From: Gnetum montanum
Lineage: Eukaryota; Streptophyta; Gnetopsida; Gnetales; Gnetaceae
NCBI GenBank assembly: GCA_015680685.1
Contig: MNCI01016470.1
Location: 357,987-421,986 of the forward strand
Direction: 5' to 3'
Length of the DNA: 64,000 bases
Shown: piece by piece, positions 35,830-47,484 of the stretch
Numbering within the stretch: the first letter of the stretch is position 1
How the letters are laid out: every line of letters begins with the position of its first letter
Position numbers and translations under genes: made by a program
The notes under the pieces: generated by a model
What the model was told of the DNA's origin: nothing
What the model saw: the letters and a program-made list of their open reading frames with translations, nothing else
Database searches by the model: none

Positions 35830-36990
35830 TAGCTCTAGAAAAGGTTTTACTTGTTGGATGTTGACCAACTACTTTGTGTGTGGGCTCTTAAGTTTGTAGA
35901 TTAACATGTCCCAAAAGGAAAAGGTTTGATTAATTATACAAGGTCCTTCCCACAAGACTTGTGAATTTTTCTTCTAGGGTATGTGTGTGGGGTTCTAGTA
36001 GAGAACCTTATCTCCTAGCTGAAATTTCACTTTCCATATTTTAAGGTCATGATGTTGCTTGTTAAATGCCTTGTGATCCTCATTCAAAGATAGGGCCAAG
36101 AATCAATTTTCATCTAGCACATTGAGGTTGATTAGTATTTTTTTCTATGCTAGACTTAGGTCAAGATTCAAATCACAAGCCGTTGAGAGTGTACAGAGCT
36201 TAGATTGAATCAGGAGTATTGGAAGATTTCCATACACTAATTCATAAGAAGAGTAGCTAATACGGAGTTTCAATGTTGAGTAGTAGGTCCAAAGGAAATT
36301 GTTCAGTTTTGTGCTCCAATCTCTTCTATATTTGCTAATGGGCCTTATTAGGATCTTTGTGATCTTCCTATTAGTTACCTCTACTTAATCGTTGGCTTAA
36401 GGAGAATAAGGTGTTGTTAATTTATTTTTGACCCCCAAGCGTTGCATAAGTTTTTGAAAGGTGGCATCTATAAAGTGAGTCTCGCTATCAACAATTAGTG
36501 CAAGTGGCACCCCAAACCTATTGATAACATTCTATTGTATGAATTAAGTAGTAGTGGATGATGTACAATCGATGATGACTGCTACTTCTTCTCATTTTAT
36601 GTAGTATTCAACTGCTATGATGATATATGCATTTCCATTGGACATGGGTGTGATGGAACCCATGAAGTCAATGCCCCATATGTCAAAGAGCTCTAGTGTT
36701 TGAATCCACTATTGAGAATCCTCCGTTCGAGTGGCCATCCCACCATCTTGTCAATAACACTTACATGATTGGACAAACTGGTGGGCATCCCTAAAGATTG
36801 TAAGCCAATAGTATCCTACCATTAGAAATTTTATGGCCATGCATCTCCCTACATAGTGGCCTTCGTAGGGACCTTCATGAGCATCTTGAAGAACATGTAG
36901 TTGATCTGTATTAGGGACACACCAACGAACTAGGCTGTAAGCACACACCTTGTATAATTGGTCATTGATTTCCATGAAGTATTTGGTCCA
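35830..36990 (-). pseudogene. A2 integrase
   Basis: On the minus strand it reads QLHVLQDAHEGPYEGHY, then FVQSCKCY, the remains of the HHCC zinc domain with its last Cys changed. [11 protein letters not shown] follows with the first catalytic Asp, then STTT and FGVPLALIVDSETHFIDATF with the second Asp (usual DNGTHF), and VEVTNRKI near the catalytic Glu. It ends about 75 bases before the internal polypurine-like site. Stops are present. Confidence 0.85.
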
Positions 36991-37660
36991 ATCAAGAAAC
37001 TATTGTTTCTTTCTAAAGTCAAGATCCTATGGCATATCCTAGGTGAGAAGATAGATGAGGATGCCATCATACCGTTTTTTTAGAGGGCACTTGGTCATTG
37101 ATTTCTCCTATAAAGAGGAGTTCATCTAGAATTGATTAGAGAGTGGACTCTCCTCCTCATTATCCCATCTTAATTAAGAGATGTGGTCAACAACCACATT
37201 CTTAGTCCCTTTTTGATCTACCATTGTGAGATTGAATTCCTATAAGATCATGAGCCATTGTATGATATGGGGGCTGACCATCGATTTTTTCATTACGAAG
37301 TGGATGGCACTATAGTCTATGTACACAAATATCCTATAACCAAGCACATAGTGCCTGAACTTTTCAAGAGCATACACCACTGCCATTAATTCTTTTTCAA
37401 TTACAATATAATTTAACTATGCATCCACAATGCTTTAGCTCATGTAGTGGATGTAATATGGACCTTTCTTATCATCCAACTACATAAGCACAACTTCTAA
37501 GGTATAATTAGAGGCATCCGCAATTATGTAGAATTGCCTAGACCAATTTGGTACCTATAGAATTGGAGTTTCTATGAGTTTGTCTTTTAGTTGTTGAAAT
37601 TCATGTTCACATTCCTTAGTTTAAATGAATAGAGCATCTTTCTTTGTAAGCTCAACCAAC
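36991..37660 (-). pseudogene. A2 RNase H
   Basis: On the minus strand it reads YYIHYMS, ELMAVVYALEKFRHYVLGY, FVYIDYSAIHFVMKK and TMVDQKGTKNVVVDHIS. These are the usual RNase H boxes of Ty3/gypsy elements (EKELLAVVYAxEKFRxYLxG, DHxALxxLxxK, NxVADxLSR). Inactive through stops. Confidence 0.83.
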
Positions 37661-38380
37661 AACTTTGCAATCTTAGAGAAATTCTCTATGAATCACTAGT
37701 AGTAGCAAGTGTGTCCAAGGAATGATCAAATATCTTTGACAGTTTCTGGTTGATGGGTTGGTGTAAATGTGATGTTGGCATATCCTTGAATCAGTTCTAG
37801 TCAACTCAAGATATAACCATAGAGAGGCTATTGGCCACTTGTTAACCATCTTCAATAGCTTTTCTTTTTATTCAAGAGCAAGTTTGGCTTGATTATGACT
37901 AGCTTTCCATTATTTAAAAATGCATACTCCATGTTGGCTAGTAGAGTTTTCAACTCTAGGAGCTCCTTCTTAAAGTTATTAGGGATTTCCAAATCTCCCC
38001 AATAGGTATCATCATCTTCATCATCAAATATTTTATGATGAACTTGCTCAAGTTCATCCATGCCTTTGACATAAGCACATGTCAGGCTCTCATTTGGTTG
38101 CATACATAATGTGCTACTATCTGAGTTAGCTATCAACCACTAGGTAACCTCCTATTTTGTGGTTACTACATATAAGAACCTTTGAATATCTATTTCTTGT
38201 GCACACTGATTTCATGTGTTAATGAATGTACTTTTAATAAATCATATTTTTTGCATGCAATTGCACCTGTTATCACTATACATAATGCATAGGACATGCT
38301 TCTTCTCTAATCATCCAAATTCATTTTCCTTGGATATTTCAAAGAAGAGGACCCTTATGCCCATTTGCACATCAACCATG
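37661..38380 (-). pseudogene. A2 protease end and linker, with RT core deleted
   Basis: On the minus strand, 38,380 to 37,852 carries the protease C-terminal sequence (MVDVQMGI...EISKENEFG), then CAQEIDIQRFLY and the linker with DDDTYWGDLEIPNNFKKEL. The frame at 37,673-37,855 passes from ELTRTDSRICQHHIY straight into RNCQRYLIIPWTHLL. In A3 these two places (about 53,640 and 54,340) are separated by about 700 bases holding the whole RT core. Both sides of the A3 gap carry ACACxAAxC, so a deletion between short repeats is likely. Confidence 0.82.
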
Positions 38381-38889
38381 TGTAACAACCAAAAACGTCA
38401 GTGGCTAGAACACCAAGAGCTCATCAAGCATACAGCCTGACCCCAAAATTTGTGTTAGGGTTGTGCTAGGAAATGCAAACAAGCTGCATTGAATGCTTTA
38501 GTCGATCAGACAGGGACTTACGTGGTGTTAGAATGACCATGTGTGAGAGGGGTTTATGCAAAGTTACATGCAAGCACTGGGGCCAACTAAGCTAGAGCAT
38601 AGTAGGGTGTACAGACTTGAGAAAAGTGATGTAAATGTGCAAATATGTATGAAGTAGTGAGAAAATGCAAGTGTTACACCGAAATACCAAAGAGAAATGC
38701 TTGAGAAATGCAATGAAACTTGAGAACAAAAGTGCACCCCAAAAGGGGAAGCATAGCTAATTTCAAAAGGGTCTCAAAGGTACATAGTGTATAATAGGCA
38801 TAGTAAAAGCATAGTTATAGTCTCAATGGTGTCGAGTCATGAAGTCTAGTGCTTGCTATGATGAACTGTGCTTGCCAAGTTAGTCACCA

Positions 38890-39050
38890 TGGTGTACCAT
38901 GCAATGTTTGTAAGGCTACAATGGAGCTACAGTGTACCATATAGTGCAAGGTTACAACAAGGTCACAGTGTACCATGCAGTGTAAGGTTGCAATGGGGTC
39001 ATGGTGTACTATGCAGTGCAAGGCTACAATAGGGCCATAGTATGGTGTGC
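38890..39050 (-). repeat. About 43-bp tandem repeat in the T3 3' LTR
   Basis: Four units contain GTGTACCATGCAGTGCAAGG or close variants, followed by CTACAA. The other LTR has the same array at about 46,208-46,365. Confidence 0.8.
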
Positions 39051-39309
39051 TCTAGGTCTCATTCACCCACAAAACTAAGTGCTAAGATGTTAAAATGCCA
39101 AATGCCAAACGAAAGTGCCAACTACCTAATTGGTGAAAAATGAAAAGCCCACCCCCTGAAACATTGAGGTGCAAGGGTATTTATAGAGCTAGGGTTAGCC
39201 CAAAATATGGATCAAGTGCCACATGACAATGCAGTAGGTGGGACCATAAGAAAAATTTAGAAAAGTTTCTGCATCTAGAGGTGACCAGAAAAAGTTTACA
39301 AATTTTCTA

Positions 39310-39460
39310 ACTCTAGCCACTATGCTCATCCCGTGTTGCTTGTGGGACATGGAATGTTGGTTACTATACTCATCCCATGTTATGTGTGGGACATGGAACA
39401 TTAGATTCTATGCTCATTCCATGTTATGTGTGGGACACGAGATGCTAGCCAGCGATAGAG
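39310..39460 (-). repeat. About 50-bp tandem repeat with inverted arms in the T3 3' LTR
   Basis: Three units read CTATGCTCATCCCATGTTAT then GTGTGGGACATGGAA. CCCATGTT and its near-complement GGGACATGG form a possible hairpin. The other LTR repeats this at about 46,630-46,760. Confidence 0.75.
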
Positions 39461-39985
39461 CATAGCATGAACACATAGAAAAATCTAGTGAAGACTGTAA
39501 TCCTTATTCTTGCTATGTTGGCTATGCTCTAGAGCATAGCAAGAGGGGTAGCCTTAGGAGTTAGAAAATTTGCTAAATGCCTCTTCCATGTTGAGCTAGC
39601 TTGATAGCTTCTTGCTTGACACTTAGGAAAACTAGCCATTGAAAGATGTGCTATGCTACCTATGCTCTAGAGTGTAGTAGGGGCAATGGGAGCATAAGAC
39701 AACACTTAGAAAATTCTTCAGCTTGCTACACTCATCTCGCGTTATGCACAAGACATGTAACTCAACAGTTGGAGAATATTTTGTAAAACTAGTGTCCCAT
39801 GCTAGCTACACTCTAGAGCATAGTAGGGGAAATGGCAGCGTAGCACAACACTTGAAAAATTTTCCAAGATTTAACACTTAGACAAATTTGCAGGAAGTGC
39901 CATGATTCTGACACTTAGAAAAATTTTGCAAATCTGGCAGTTAGAGCTAATTACACTCAACACTTAGAAAAATTTGGGTAAAGTG

Positions 39986-40383
39986 GCCCAAGAGATGTCG
40001 ACAAAGAGTTGAAAAACACCACAATAGATGTGGCACTAACATTGCTCATCAGTACCTGATTGGGTGTCATTTCACCATGCTCAAGAGTGTTGTGGATAAG
40101 GGATGTTGGGGCAAAGTGTGTAAGTAATGTACTAGGGAGATGAAATGCAAGAAAAAGAAATAAAATGAAAATAGTATATCCTAATGTAATATGTGAAGTT
40201 AGCATAGCTGACAGTGACCATGGCATGAAATGGCTTGCCTCTAAAATGTTGACACCTCATTGGAGTGCTTATGAGAGAGTCAAAGTCAATCCAAGGTTGG
40301 GCTAGTTGTGAAGCTGCAACATTGTCATTTTGCTTAGGGATGTGCTTCTACCTTTTCTTTCTTTCTTTCTTTCTTTCTTTTTT

Positions 40384-40433
<50 letters not shown>

Positions 40434-41470
40434 ATTTTCTTTGCATTTTTTTTTTTTTGCTTTGCTATGAGGCATACCTCCTTTGAGTTCGACTTACTAC
40501 TAAATATTAGCTACAAATTGGCCATCAAATAGATGGGCATTGTTTTGATGCAATCACACCACATCTATAGAATAGGTGTTTCCTCCCAGGAATGAGTTGC
40601 ATAACATCCAATTTGGCTTTGACTAGCCAATAGAGACCCCCCATGGGACAAGTTGCGTTATGTCTGCCATGGGTTCTATGGTTGATGTGAGGAGAATGCC
40701 ATCTATGTAACAATGCATATGCATTAGAGGGATGTGCAATCATGAGTATGTGGGGGATGAGAGGCTATTGGGATGAAAGATTGGATGTACATAGACTGTA
40801 ATGGGATGAGGGGGATGTTCACTCTTGAGTGGTTTAACTAGTCCAATCATGTACTTCAGAGTAATGTGACGACTTGCTGCTACGACGAGATGCATATTTG
40901 CATGAGCACCCCCAAGGCTTCATCCTACAAACACAACTTAGAGAAGACAAGAAAACCACAAAATGTAAAATTCAAGTGAAAATTCCAGATGTGAAGATGT
41001 TGCAAGTTCTATATGCAAAGATGTTGTAAATGCATCAAATGTTGTGCCAGTTACAAATGATTAGGAAGCTAGTGAAACTGCCAGAGTGATGACATTATGA
41101 GTCCTCTAAAGGTTGCAATAATGGTAGGTGCTCCAAAAGATCAATAGAATGGTGAAAGATAATGATGCTATAAGTGCCCCAAGGGTTTCACCAATGGCAG
41201 GTGCTCCAACAGATCAGCAACATGCCAATTTAAAGTTCTAGCAGACTATGAACCTAGTTTAAGGTCCTGGCAGACTGTGATGTGCTAGCTTATAGTCCTA
41301 GTAGACTACTGGGTGATAGTTTAACATTGTAGAGGATAGTGGATGTTTTGCTAGTTTAACATCATGACCCAAGGATGATCTATGCTAATTTATAGTTATA
41401 GTAGACTATCTACTTACCTTGCTTGTGTGAGGTGCGATGTTGCAATGCATAGTCATGTTGTGTGCCTGCA
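39986..41470 (-). other. T3 non-coding 3' region
   Basis: It matches T4 (47,500-48,925) along its length. It contains the T/C tract at 40,352-40,458 (TTTC units, then poly-T) and, at 41,225-41,410, spaced motifs such as TTATAGTCCTAGTAGACTA that correspond to the GACTATAAACTAG units of T1. No coding frame is shared among the copies. Confidence 0.75.
40352..40458. repeat. (TTTC)n and poly-T tract
   Basis: Several TTTC units are followed by about 50 T. The length may be affected by sequencing error. It is the element-sense purine tract of T3. Confidence 0.85.
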
Positions 41471-41809
41471 AGATCTTGCAAAAATCAACTAGAAAAACAA
41501 CATCAAGCAACACCTATCATAAATAGAGTTGAAATGTATGAATGAAAGAAAAGTAATGCAAAAATCAATAGTTTTAGGTCGTTCTGGGTTGTGGGCTAGT
41601 TTAATGCCTTTTCAAGTCATCCAGTGTTGCTAGTTTTGGGCCATTTCGGGTCATCGCTAGTTTAAGGACTTTTTGGGCCATGTGTTTTTGTAGTTTTAGC
41701 TTTATGGTTTTTATGTGTTTTTGATGTTTTCCAAATGCAATGTGTACACTAACTAGATGGATGTGTAAACAAAGTAGAAATGCATAAACAAAGTGAAGTA
41801 GTGTGTAAA

Positions 41810-43560
41810 CTAGGTAAGTAGGTCAAATGTAAATGCATGAACAAATGCAACACAAGAAAAAACCAAAAATGCATGACCCATGGAGGCAGGGGGTAAGTAG
41901 GTGCTTAGTGCATTTTTGGCCAAGTGAAATTCTTGATCACATAGTTGCTTCCTAACCATGCATGGATCAGGGGGTGCACAAGGCTTATGATTTTTAGGGA
42001 GTGTTGCCTTCAACCACTCGTTTAGGTGTGTTAGCCTTAGAAATTGCATTGGTCGCTTTAGGTGTACCATCAAGAAACTCCACCTCCAACACTTGCTCCA
42101 TTTCTATGTTGTGGATAGCTTGAGGGGAGGCATTATCATTGTGGATGATAACTTGACCACATTCATATGGAAGGTGGAATTCTTGGTGGATGGGATATGA
42201 GATGATCCATAGTTGGGCTAGCCATGGCCTACCTAGATTAGGTTAAAGCTTGGCATCTTCTCAATGATAGTGAAATCTGCACTAGTGATGAATTACTCTC
42301 TTTCCATGAAGGCTAAGTTGATTGTCCCCTTAATAGTGATGCACGATCCATTGAAGGATTTTAGACATGTAGTTTTGGTTGGCCTAATTTTGTCTACCAA
42401 GCCTAGCTTATTGATGACTAAGTATAGGACTATGTTTGTTGTTGCATCATCATCAATATGCACTCTACAAATGGTGCACTATCCAACATGTATGCTAATG
42501 GATAGTGGAGCTGTAGTGACCTCCTCATTCGGGATTGATCTTGACTACATCATCATGAAATGTTAGGGATGTTGAACTTGATTCCTGTGGTGCAGGGGGC
42601 AACATCATTGCACAGATGGATGCCTCATCTGCAACGATGTCCTCTATAATAGGAATGAAGGGATGATGCTTGGCAGTGATTATATGAAGTCATGACTAGG
42701 TCATACAATCTTAGTGTTGTGTTCTTTTGCTTAATCATTTGTTTCCCGTAGGTTAGTGTAACCATGAAGCCCTTATCATCAGTCATTGTGTTGAACTTGA
42801 ATTTCTCCATGTATCTTGAGAGATGAATCTCTTGTGAAGGGGACTTGGGCTTGGGTTTCTTAGCTTGCTTAAGGGTAGATATCCCAGTGTTTGGTTGTTG
42901 CTTGTTGGTATGGCCTTTGCTTCAACCATGTGAGTTGCAAGGTGCTTGTTCATCCTCTTCCATTGCCATTTGGTAGGCCTACCTAGGTTGCTAGTGGGGT
43001 CGACCCTTGAAGGAGGAGAGAATGAGACATTGCCCACTGTTGGGCTTTGAGTAGGTGAGCAGTGATCATGTTGTGGCATCCTTATGACAAATGGTAATTT
43101 AGAAGTTTTTGTAGGGCCAACTCTTTGTGGCACCTTGATGACAAAAGGTTGCTTAGCAGTTTTTGTTGTTACATCATGCTAGTTTAACATCTTACCAAAC
43201 AGTTGCTATGGGACCTTGATCACAAAGGGTGTTGTGAGTGCATGAGGTGGTACTTTGATAACAAAGGGGGCCTCTTGCTTGTGGAGGCTAAGGGGATCTT
43301 TTCCTTGTTAGGAGGCATGTAGATCACAAAACATTGTTGCACAGGTTTAGACTTGCCACCTATGTTGATGGAGTTTATGATGAATGGGGCATTGTTTGCA
43401 TTGGATTGGTTCATTGTGTCTAGCACTAGTTGGCCCCATTTTATCATACTTTACAGTTCATTCTACAAAGCATGATAGTTGTCTATAATATGATTAAACA
43501 TCTGGTGGTAATGATAGTATTGGTCCAATTAGAAATGTTGTGGGACTAGGTGCTCATTTG
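41810..43560 (-). pseudogene. T3 protease and gag C-terminus
   Basis: On the minus strand YYHYHQ at about 43,520 is followed by FVIYMPP, QPFVIKVPQ and LPFVIRMPQ (43,100-43,350). RVDPTSNLGRPTKWQWKRM at about 42,960-43,010 nearly equals T1. The protease at about 42,210-42,510 reads CRVHIDDDATTNIVLYLV then GLVDKIRPTKTTCLKSFNG. The active site is D-D-D, so the glycine is missing. The C-terminal frame (41,810-42,073) ends FVHAFTFDLLT, as T1 ends ALAYAFTFFSLT. Stops and frameshifts are present. Confidence 0.85.
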
Positions 43561-45306
43561 GTACTATTAAGGTGGGGTTCCTCAGTAGTTCGTAGTACCT
43601 ATCATGTTTTTGGTGGAAAACCTCATATATGTGTTTATGTTGGATTACCCCAGCTTTTAATAGTTTTTCTAGCAATTCAAAGAGCTCCATCAATAGTGGT
43701 GTATACTTTGAGCGATCCTTGTGCTCAAAGTTGGACCTTGGGATAGCCCCTATTGATGTAGGTGAGTTAGCACTAGAGTTGCAACTTTGTGAGTTGAGGC
43801 CTTAAGCTGCATGGTCATTAGGTCCCAATTGGTTGCTTTTGTGCTTGAGGCCACTATCTCCACTATTGTATTTTTCTTTCACACATGTTGGTTTATGTAG
43901 GCCACATAGGCTAGGTCAATGCTAACTTACGTTGCTTCCTCTATGCCCTTCATTTGGGCAAAGGCTTTGTTGAGAGATGTTAGGGCTAGGTAATATAGTT
44001 TGGACTTGATGAAGTCATTCACTACACCCTTGAAGATGGTTAGTAGGTGCATCTCTAGTAAGGGTTCATGAATTTTTCTCAATGCAGCATTCTAGCATTG
44101 GAGGAATTTTGGTATGGGCACTAGGGGCCCTGCTTAACCTGCATGAGCTAGTCGAGGAATGCTTTAGGCTTTATGTTGTACCTGAAGAGTGTTACAAATT
44201 GGCTTATGAGATCCTCCAAGGAAGAGATTGAGGCCTTGGCTAGCACATGATACCAATCTAAGGCCTTGCTAATGAGTGACATGGGAAACATGCACATGAT
44301 GGCATGTGGCCAGGCTTGAAGGAGCTGGCACTCAGATCGAAATGTGACCAAGTGTGCATTGGGGCCTTCTTCATCATTATACTTGGTAAGTTGAGGTAGC
44401 TAGACCCCAATTGAGAGAGTTAGAAGTGGTACCATAGGACTTATGGGATTGTCCTGGTAGAAGTCCACTGCCTTGAAAATGTTAGAGGAGGTAGCTTTGA
44501 GTCAGTTGATCTCCTCTGTCGAGCTCCAGATTAGTTGGAATGCCTGATCCAAGCTTGGAAATGTGCCAGCCAATTACATTGGCTGGGCTTGTGTTGAGTG
44601 TATGACATAGGATCAGATTATTGGTTATGGAGTTTGCCAATTCAATGTTGTAGTAGATGGGCATTTCCAATTTAACATCATAGTGAATGGGTTTAGTTGA
44701 TGTGTGGTGACCGAGGTGGGCCACATACAAGTGGGTTGGACAGACACCGTGGGCACTGATGAGACAAGCGGGACATAGGATGCCTAAGTTTTCTAGGGCT
44801 AGGAGGTGACCCCTACATGAGCATAGGGTTGGGCAAATGTATTAGTTTCTTACAAGGAAAGCTGAATTAGCATGGTTACCATCTCAGAGACAATGGATGG
44901 ACTAAATCAAGGAGGGGCTATACTAGGGAGTGGTTGATGAAAGAAGGTGTAAAGGGGGTTCTTGTGTTTGGAGCAGGCCTCAAACTCATCTTCTTCATTC
45001 TATGAGGCTTCCTCATAGGTTTTCCTTACATCATGCTTGTTTGCATACATGAGTTGGGACAATAATTGGTGGTAGGACTCCGTGAGTGGGATTATGTCAA
45101 ACAAGGTAGGGCTATACTCTTATCCATCCCTATGGACTCATTTGTAATCTTGTTTTACCTCTAGGTCAAGGTGAACCACTAGTAATCCTACTTAGATTTT
45201 GACACAAACAAAATTGTATTGTTCATGGCTTAGTGCAACACACTTTGGGTGGATCATGGTGTCAAATGTGTTAGACACCAATTTGAAAGGTTGATCTGGA
45301 TTCATG
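43561..45306 (-). pseudogene. T3 gag
   Basis: A start at 45,306 opens MNPDQPFKLVSNTFDTM, followed by SHEQYNFVCVKI. The core at 44,148-44,410 reads LPQLTKYNDEEGPNAHLVTF, then FPMSLISKALDWYHVLAKA and SSLEDLISQFVTLFRYNIKP, matching T1 closely. Later parts are broken by stops and shifts. Confidence 0.85.
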
Positions 45307-45680
45307 TTCACAGATCAGGTTGTGAGAGTTGATTTTTGCAAAAAATTGCTAACTTTGAAAGCTACAAAAAAAATAACTAAGTCTATCAGTAGTAGAAAAA
45401 ATGACTAAGTATAAAAACATAGACAAACGACTGAGTGTAAAAATGTAGAAAAATGGCAAAGTATGGGAATGCAGAAAAAATGTTAAGTATGAAAATGCAG
45501 AAAAAATTTTAAGTATGAAAGCTGTTGAAAATGGCTAACTTTGGTGCTACGTTCACTACGATGGAGCTTGCTACACTCACTACATTGGAGCTTGCTACAT
45601 GCCAAGAACTCATTATGCTCTTTAGAGCATCTAGAGTTTTGGTTAAGTGCCAATCAAAAAATGTAGAAGGAGGTGGCAAG

Positions 45681-45703
45681 GCCCTCCTTCTAGCACCAAA
45701 AAC
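45681..45703 (-). other. T3 primer-binding site
   Basis: On the minus strand TTTTTGGTGCTAGAAGGAGG directly follows the upper LTR, as in T1. Confidence 0.8.
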
Positions 45704-47468
45704 TATAATGATTGAAAATGTTAGTGGCTAGAACACTGAGAGCTCATCAGGCATACAACCTAACCTCAAATCCATGAATGGGACATGCTGGGAAATAGAA
45801 ATTAGGTGCCCTAAATAGTCTAGTCGATCAAAAAGGACTTACATGGTGTTAGAACGATCATGTGTGAGTGTGTTTTATGCAGAGTTACATGCAGGCACTA
45901 GGGCCAACTAAGCTAGAGCATAGTAGGGTGTCCCAACCTAAGAATAGTGATGTAAACATGAAAATATGTATGAAGCAACAAGAAAATACAAGTGTTACAC
46001 TAAATACTAAAGAGAAATGCTTAAGAAATGTAATAGAACTTGAGAACAAAAGTGCACCCTAAAAGGGGGAGCGTAGCTAACTCCAAAAGGATACCAAAAG
46101 GTACATAGTGTACAATAGGTATAGTGGAAGCATAGTCATAGTCTCGGTGGTGTTGAGCCATGAAGTCTGGTGCTCGATGTGATGAACTATGCCTACCAAG
46201 TTAGTCACCATGATGTACCATGCAATGTTTATAACACTACAATAGAGCTGTGGTATATCATGTAGTGTAGGGTTGCAACAGGATCATGGTGTACCATGTA
46301 GTGTAGGGTTGCAACAGGGTCATAATGTACCATGCAATGCAAGGCTAGAATAGAGCCATAGTGTGGTTTATTGTAGGTCTTATTTGTCCATGGAGCTAAG
46401 TGCCAAGATGCCAAAACACCAAATACCAAATAAAAGTGTCAACTGCCCAACTAGTGAAAAATGAAAAGCCCACTCCCTGAAACACTAAGGCATAGGGGTA
46501 TTTATAGGGCTAGGGTTAGTCCAAAATGTAGATCATGCACCACATGGTAATGCGGGAGGTGGGACCATGAGAAAATTTTCTAAGTCTAGACGTGACCAAA
46601 AAAGGTTCAAAAATTTTCTAACTCTGGTTGCTACGCTCATTCCATGTTATGTGTGGAACATGGGATGCCAACTGCTATGCTCGTCCCATGTTATGTGTAG
46701 GACACAGGATGCTGGCTACTACGCTTGTCCCATGTTAAATGTAGAACACGGGATGCTAGCCAAGGATAGGGTGTAGCATGAACACTTAGAAAAATCTAGT
46801 GAAGATTGTAATCCTTGTTCTTGCTATGCTAGCTACACTCTAGAGCATAACAAGAGGGATAGCCTTAGGAGTTAGAAAATCTACTAAATGTCTCTTTCAT
46901 GTTGCGCTAGCTTGATAGCTTCTTATTTAAAACTTAGCCAAACTGGCCATTAAAAGGTGTGCTACGCTAGCTACACTCTAAAGCATAATAGGTGTAATGG
47001 GAGTGTAACAGAACACTTAGAAAATTTTGCAGCTTGCTACACTCATCCTGTGTTACACATGGGACATGTAACTCAATAGCTAGAAAAAATTTTGCAAAAC
47101 TAGTGTCTCATGCTAGCTATGCTCTAGAGCATAGTAGGACAAATGGGAGTGTAGCACAACACTTAGAAAAATTTTCATGCAATTGCTATTGACACTTGAA
47201 AATTTTTTGCAAAATAGGCCTTCATGCATATTATGCTGGCTATGCTACAAAGCATAGCACCAATACTTAGAAATTTTTTTCAAGATTTGACACTTAGACA
47301 AATTTGCAGGAAGTGCCATTGTCCTAACACTTAGAGGAATTTTGCAAATCTGGTAGTTGGAGCTGATTACACTCAACACTTAGAAAAATATGGGCAAAGT
47401 GCCATTGTTTTAACACTTAGCTAAATTTGCAGTCAAGATGTCAAGAACCAAAATTTTGTGGTCTTTCA
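45704..47468 (-). repeat. T3 5' LTR, shared with T4
   Basis: 1,765 bp, partner of 38,381-39,985. Its lower end begins TATAATGATT where the partner has TGTAACAACC, so the terminal TG has mutated. Its upper end is followed by a polypurine tract, so the same LTR is 5' LTR for T3 and 3' LTR for T4. TATTTATA at 46,499-46,506 is the minus-strand TATA box. Confidence 0.88.
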
Positions 47469-47484
47469 ATGGCCCCTCTTTTTT
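47469..47484 (-). other. T4 polypurine tract
   Basis: The minus strand reads AAAAAAGAGGGGCCAT, next to the LTR; T1 has ACAAAGAGGGGCCAA. Confidence 0.82.

Larger units (their letters stand above)
30004..38380 (-). mobile_element. A2: Athila-like element, minus strand, truncated upstream
   Basis: In minus-strand order the element has the protease C-terminus, protease-RT linker, a deletion of the RT core, RNase H, integrase, an internal polypurine-like site, a spacer and the extra reading frame. Its upstream part (gag, protease core, 5' LTR) is missing because the T3 LTR starts at 38,381 inside the protease. It matches A3 in inverted orientation. Confidence 0.8.
38381..39985 (-). repeat. T3 3' LTR, incomplete at its inner end
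   Basis: It starts (plus strand) TGTAACAACC and pairs with 45,704-47,468. Compared with the other LTR it lacks about the last 70 bases plus the polypurine tract. TATTTATA at 39,178-39,185 is the minus-strand TATA box. Confidence 0.87.
38381..47468 (-). mobile_element. T3: Tat-like gag-protease element, minus strand
   Basis: Two LTRs flank an interior with a primer site (45,681-45,703), gag, protease and a non-coding 3' region, in the order of T1 but inverted. No RT or integrase is seen. The left edge has TG ends and lies in the A2 protease. The upper LTR is joined to a further interior copy (T4), so there is no ordinary right flank and no target duplication. Confidence 0.87.

Noticed and set aside
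40265-40486. Open frame with a long Phe run
   Set aside because: It is the translation of a TTTC/poly-T tract in the T3 non-coding region, on the strand opposite to the element.
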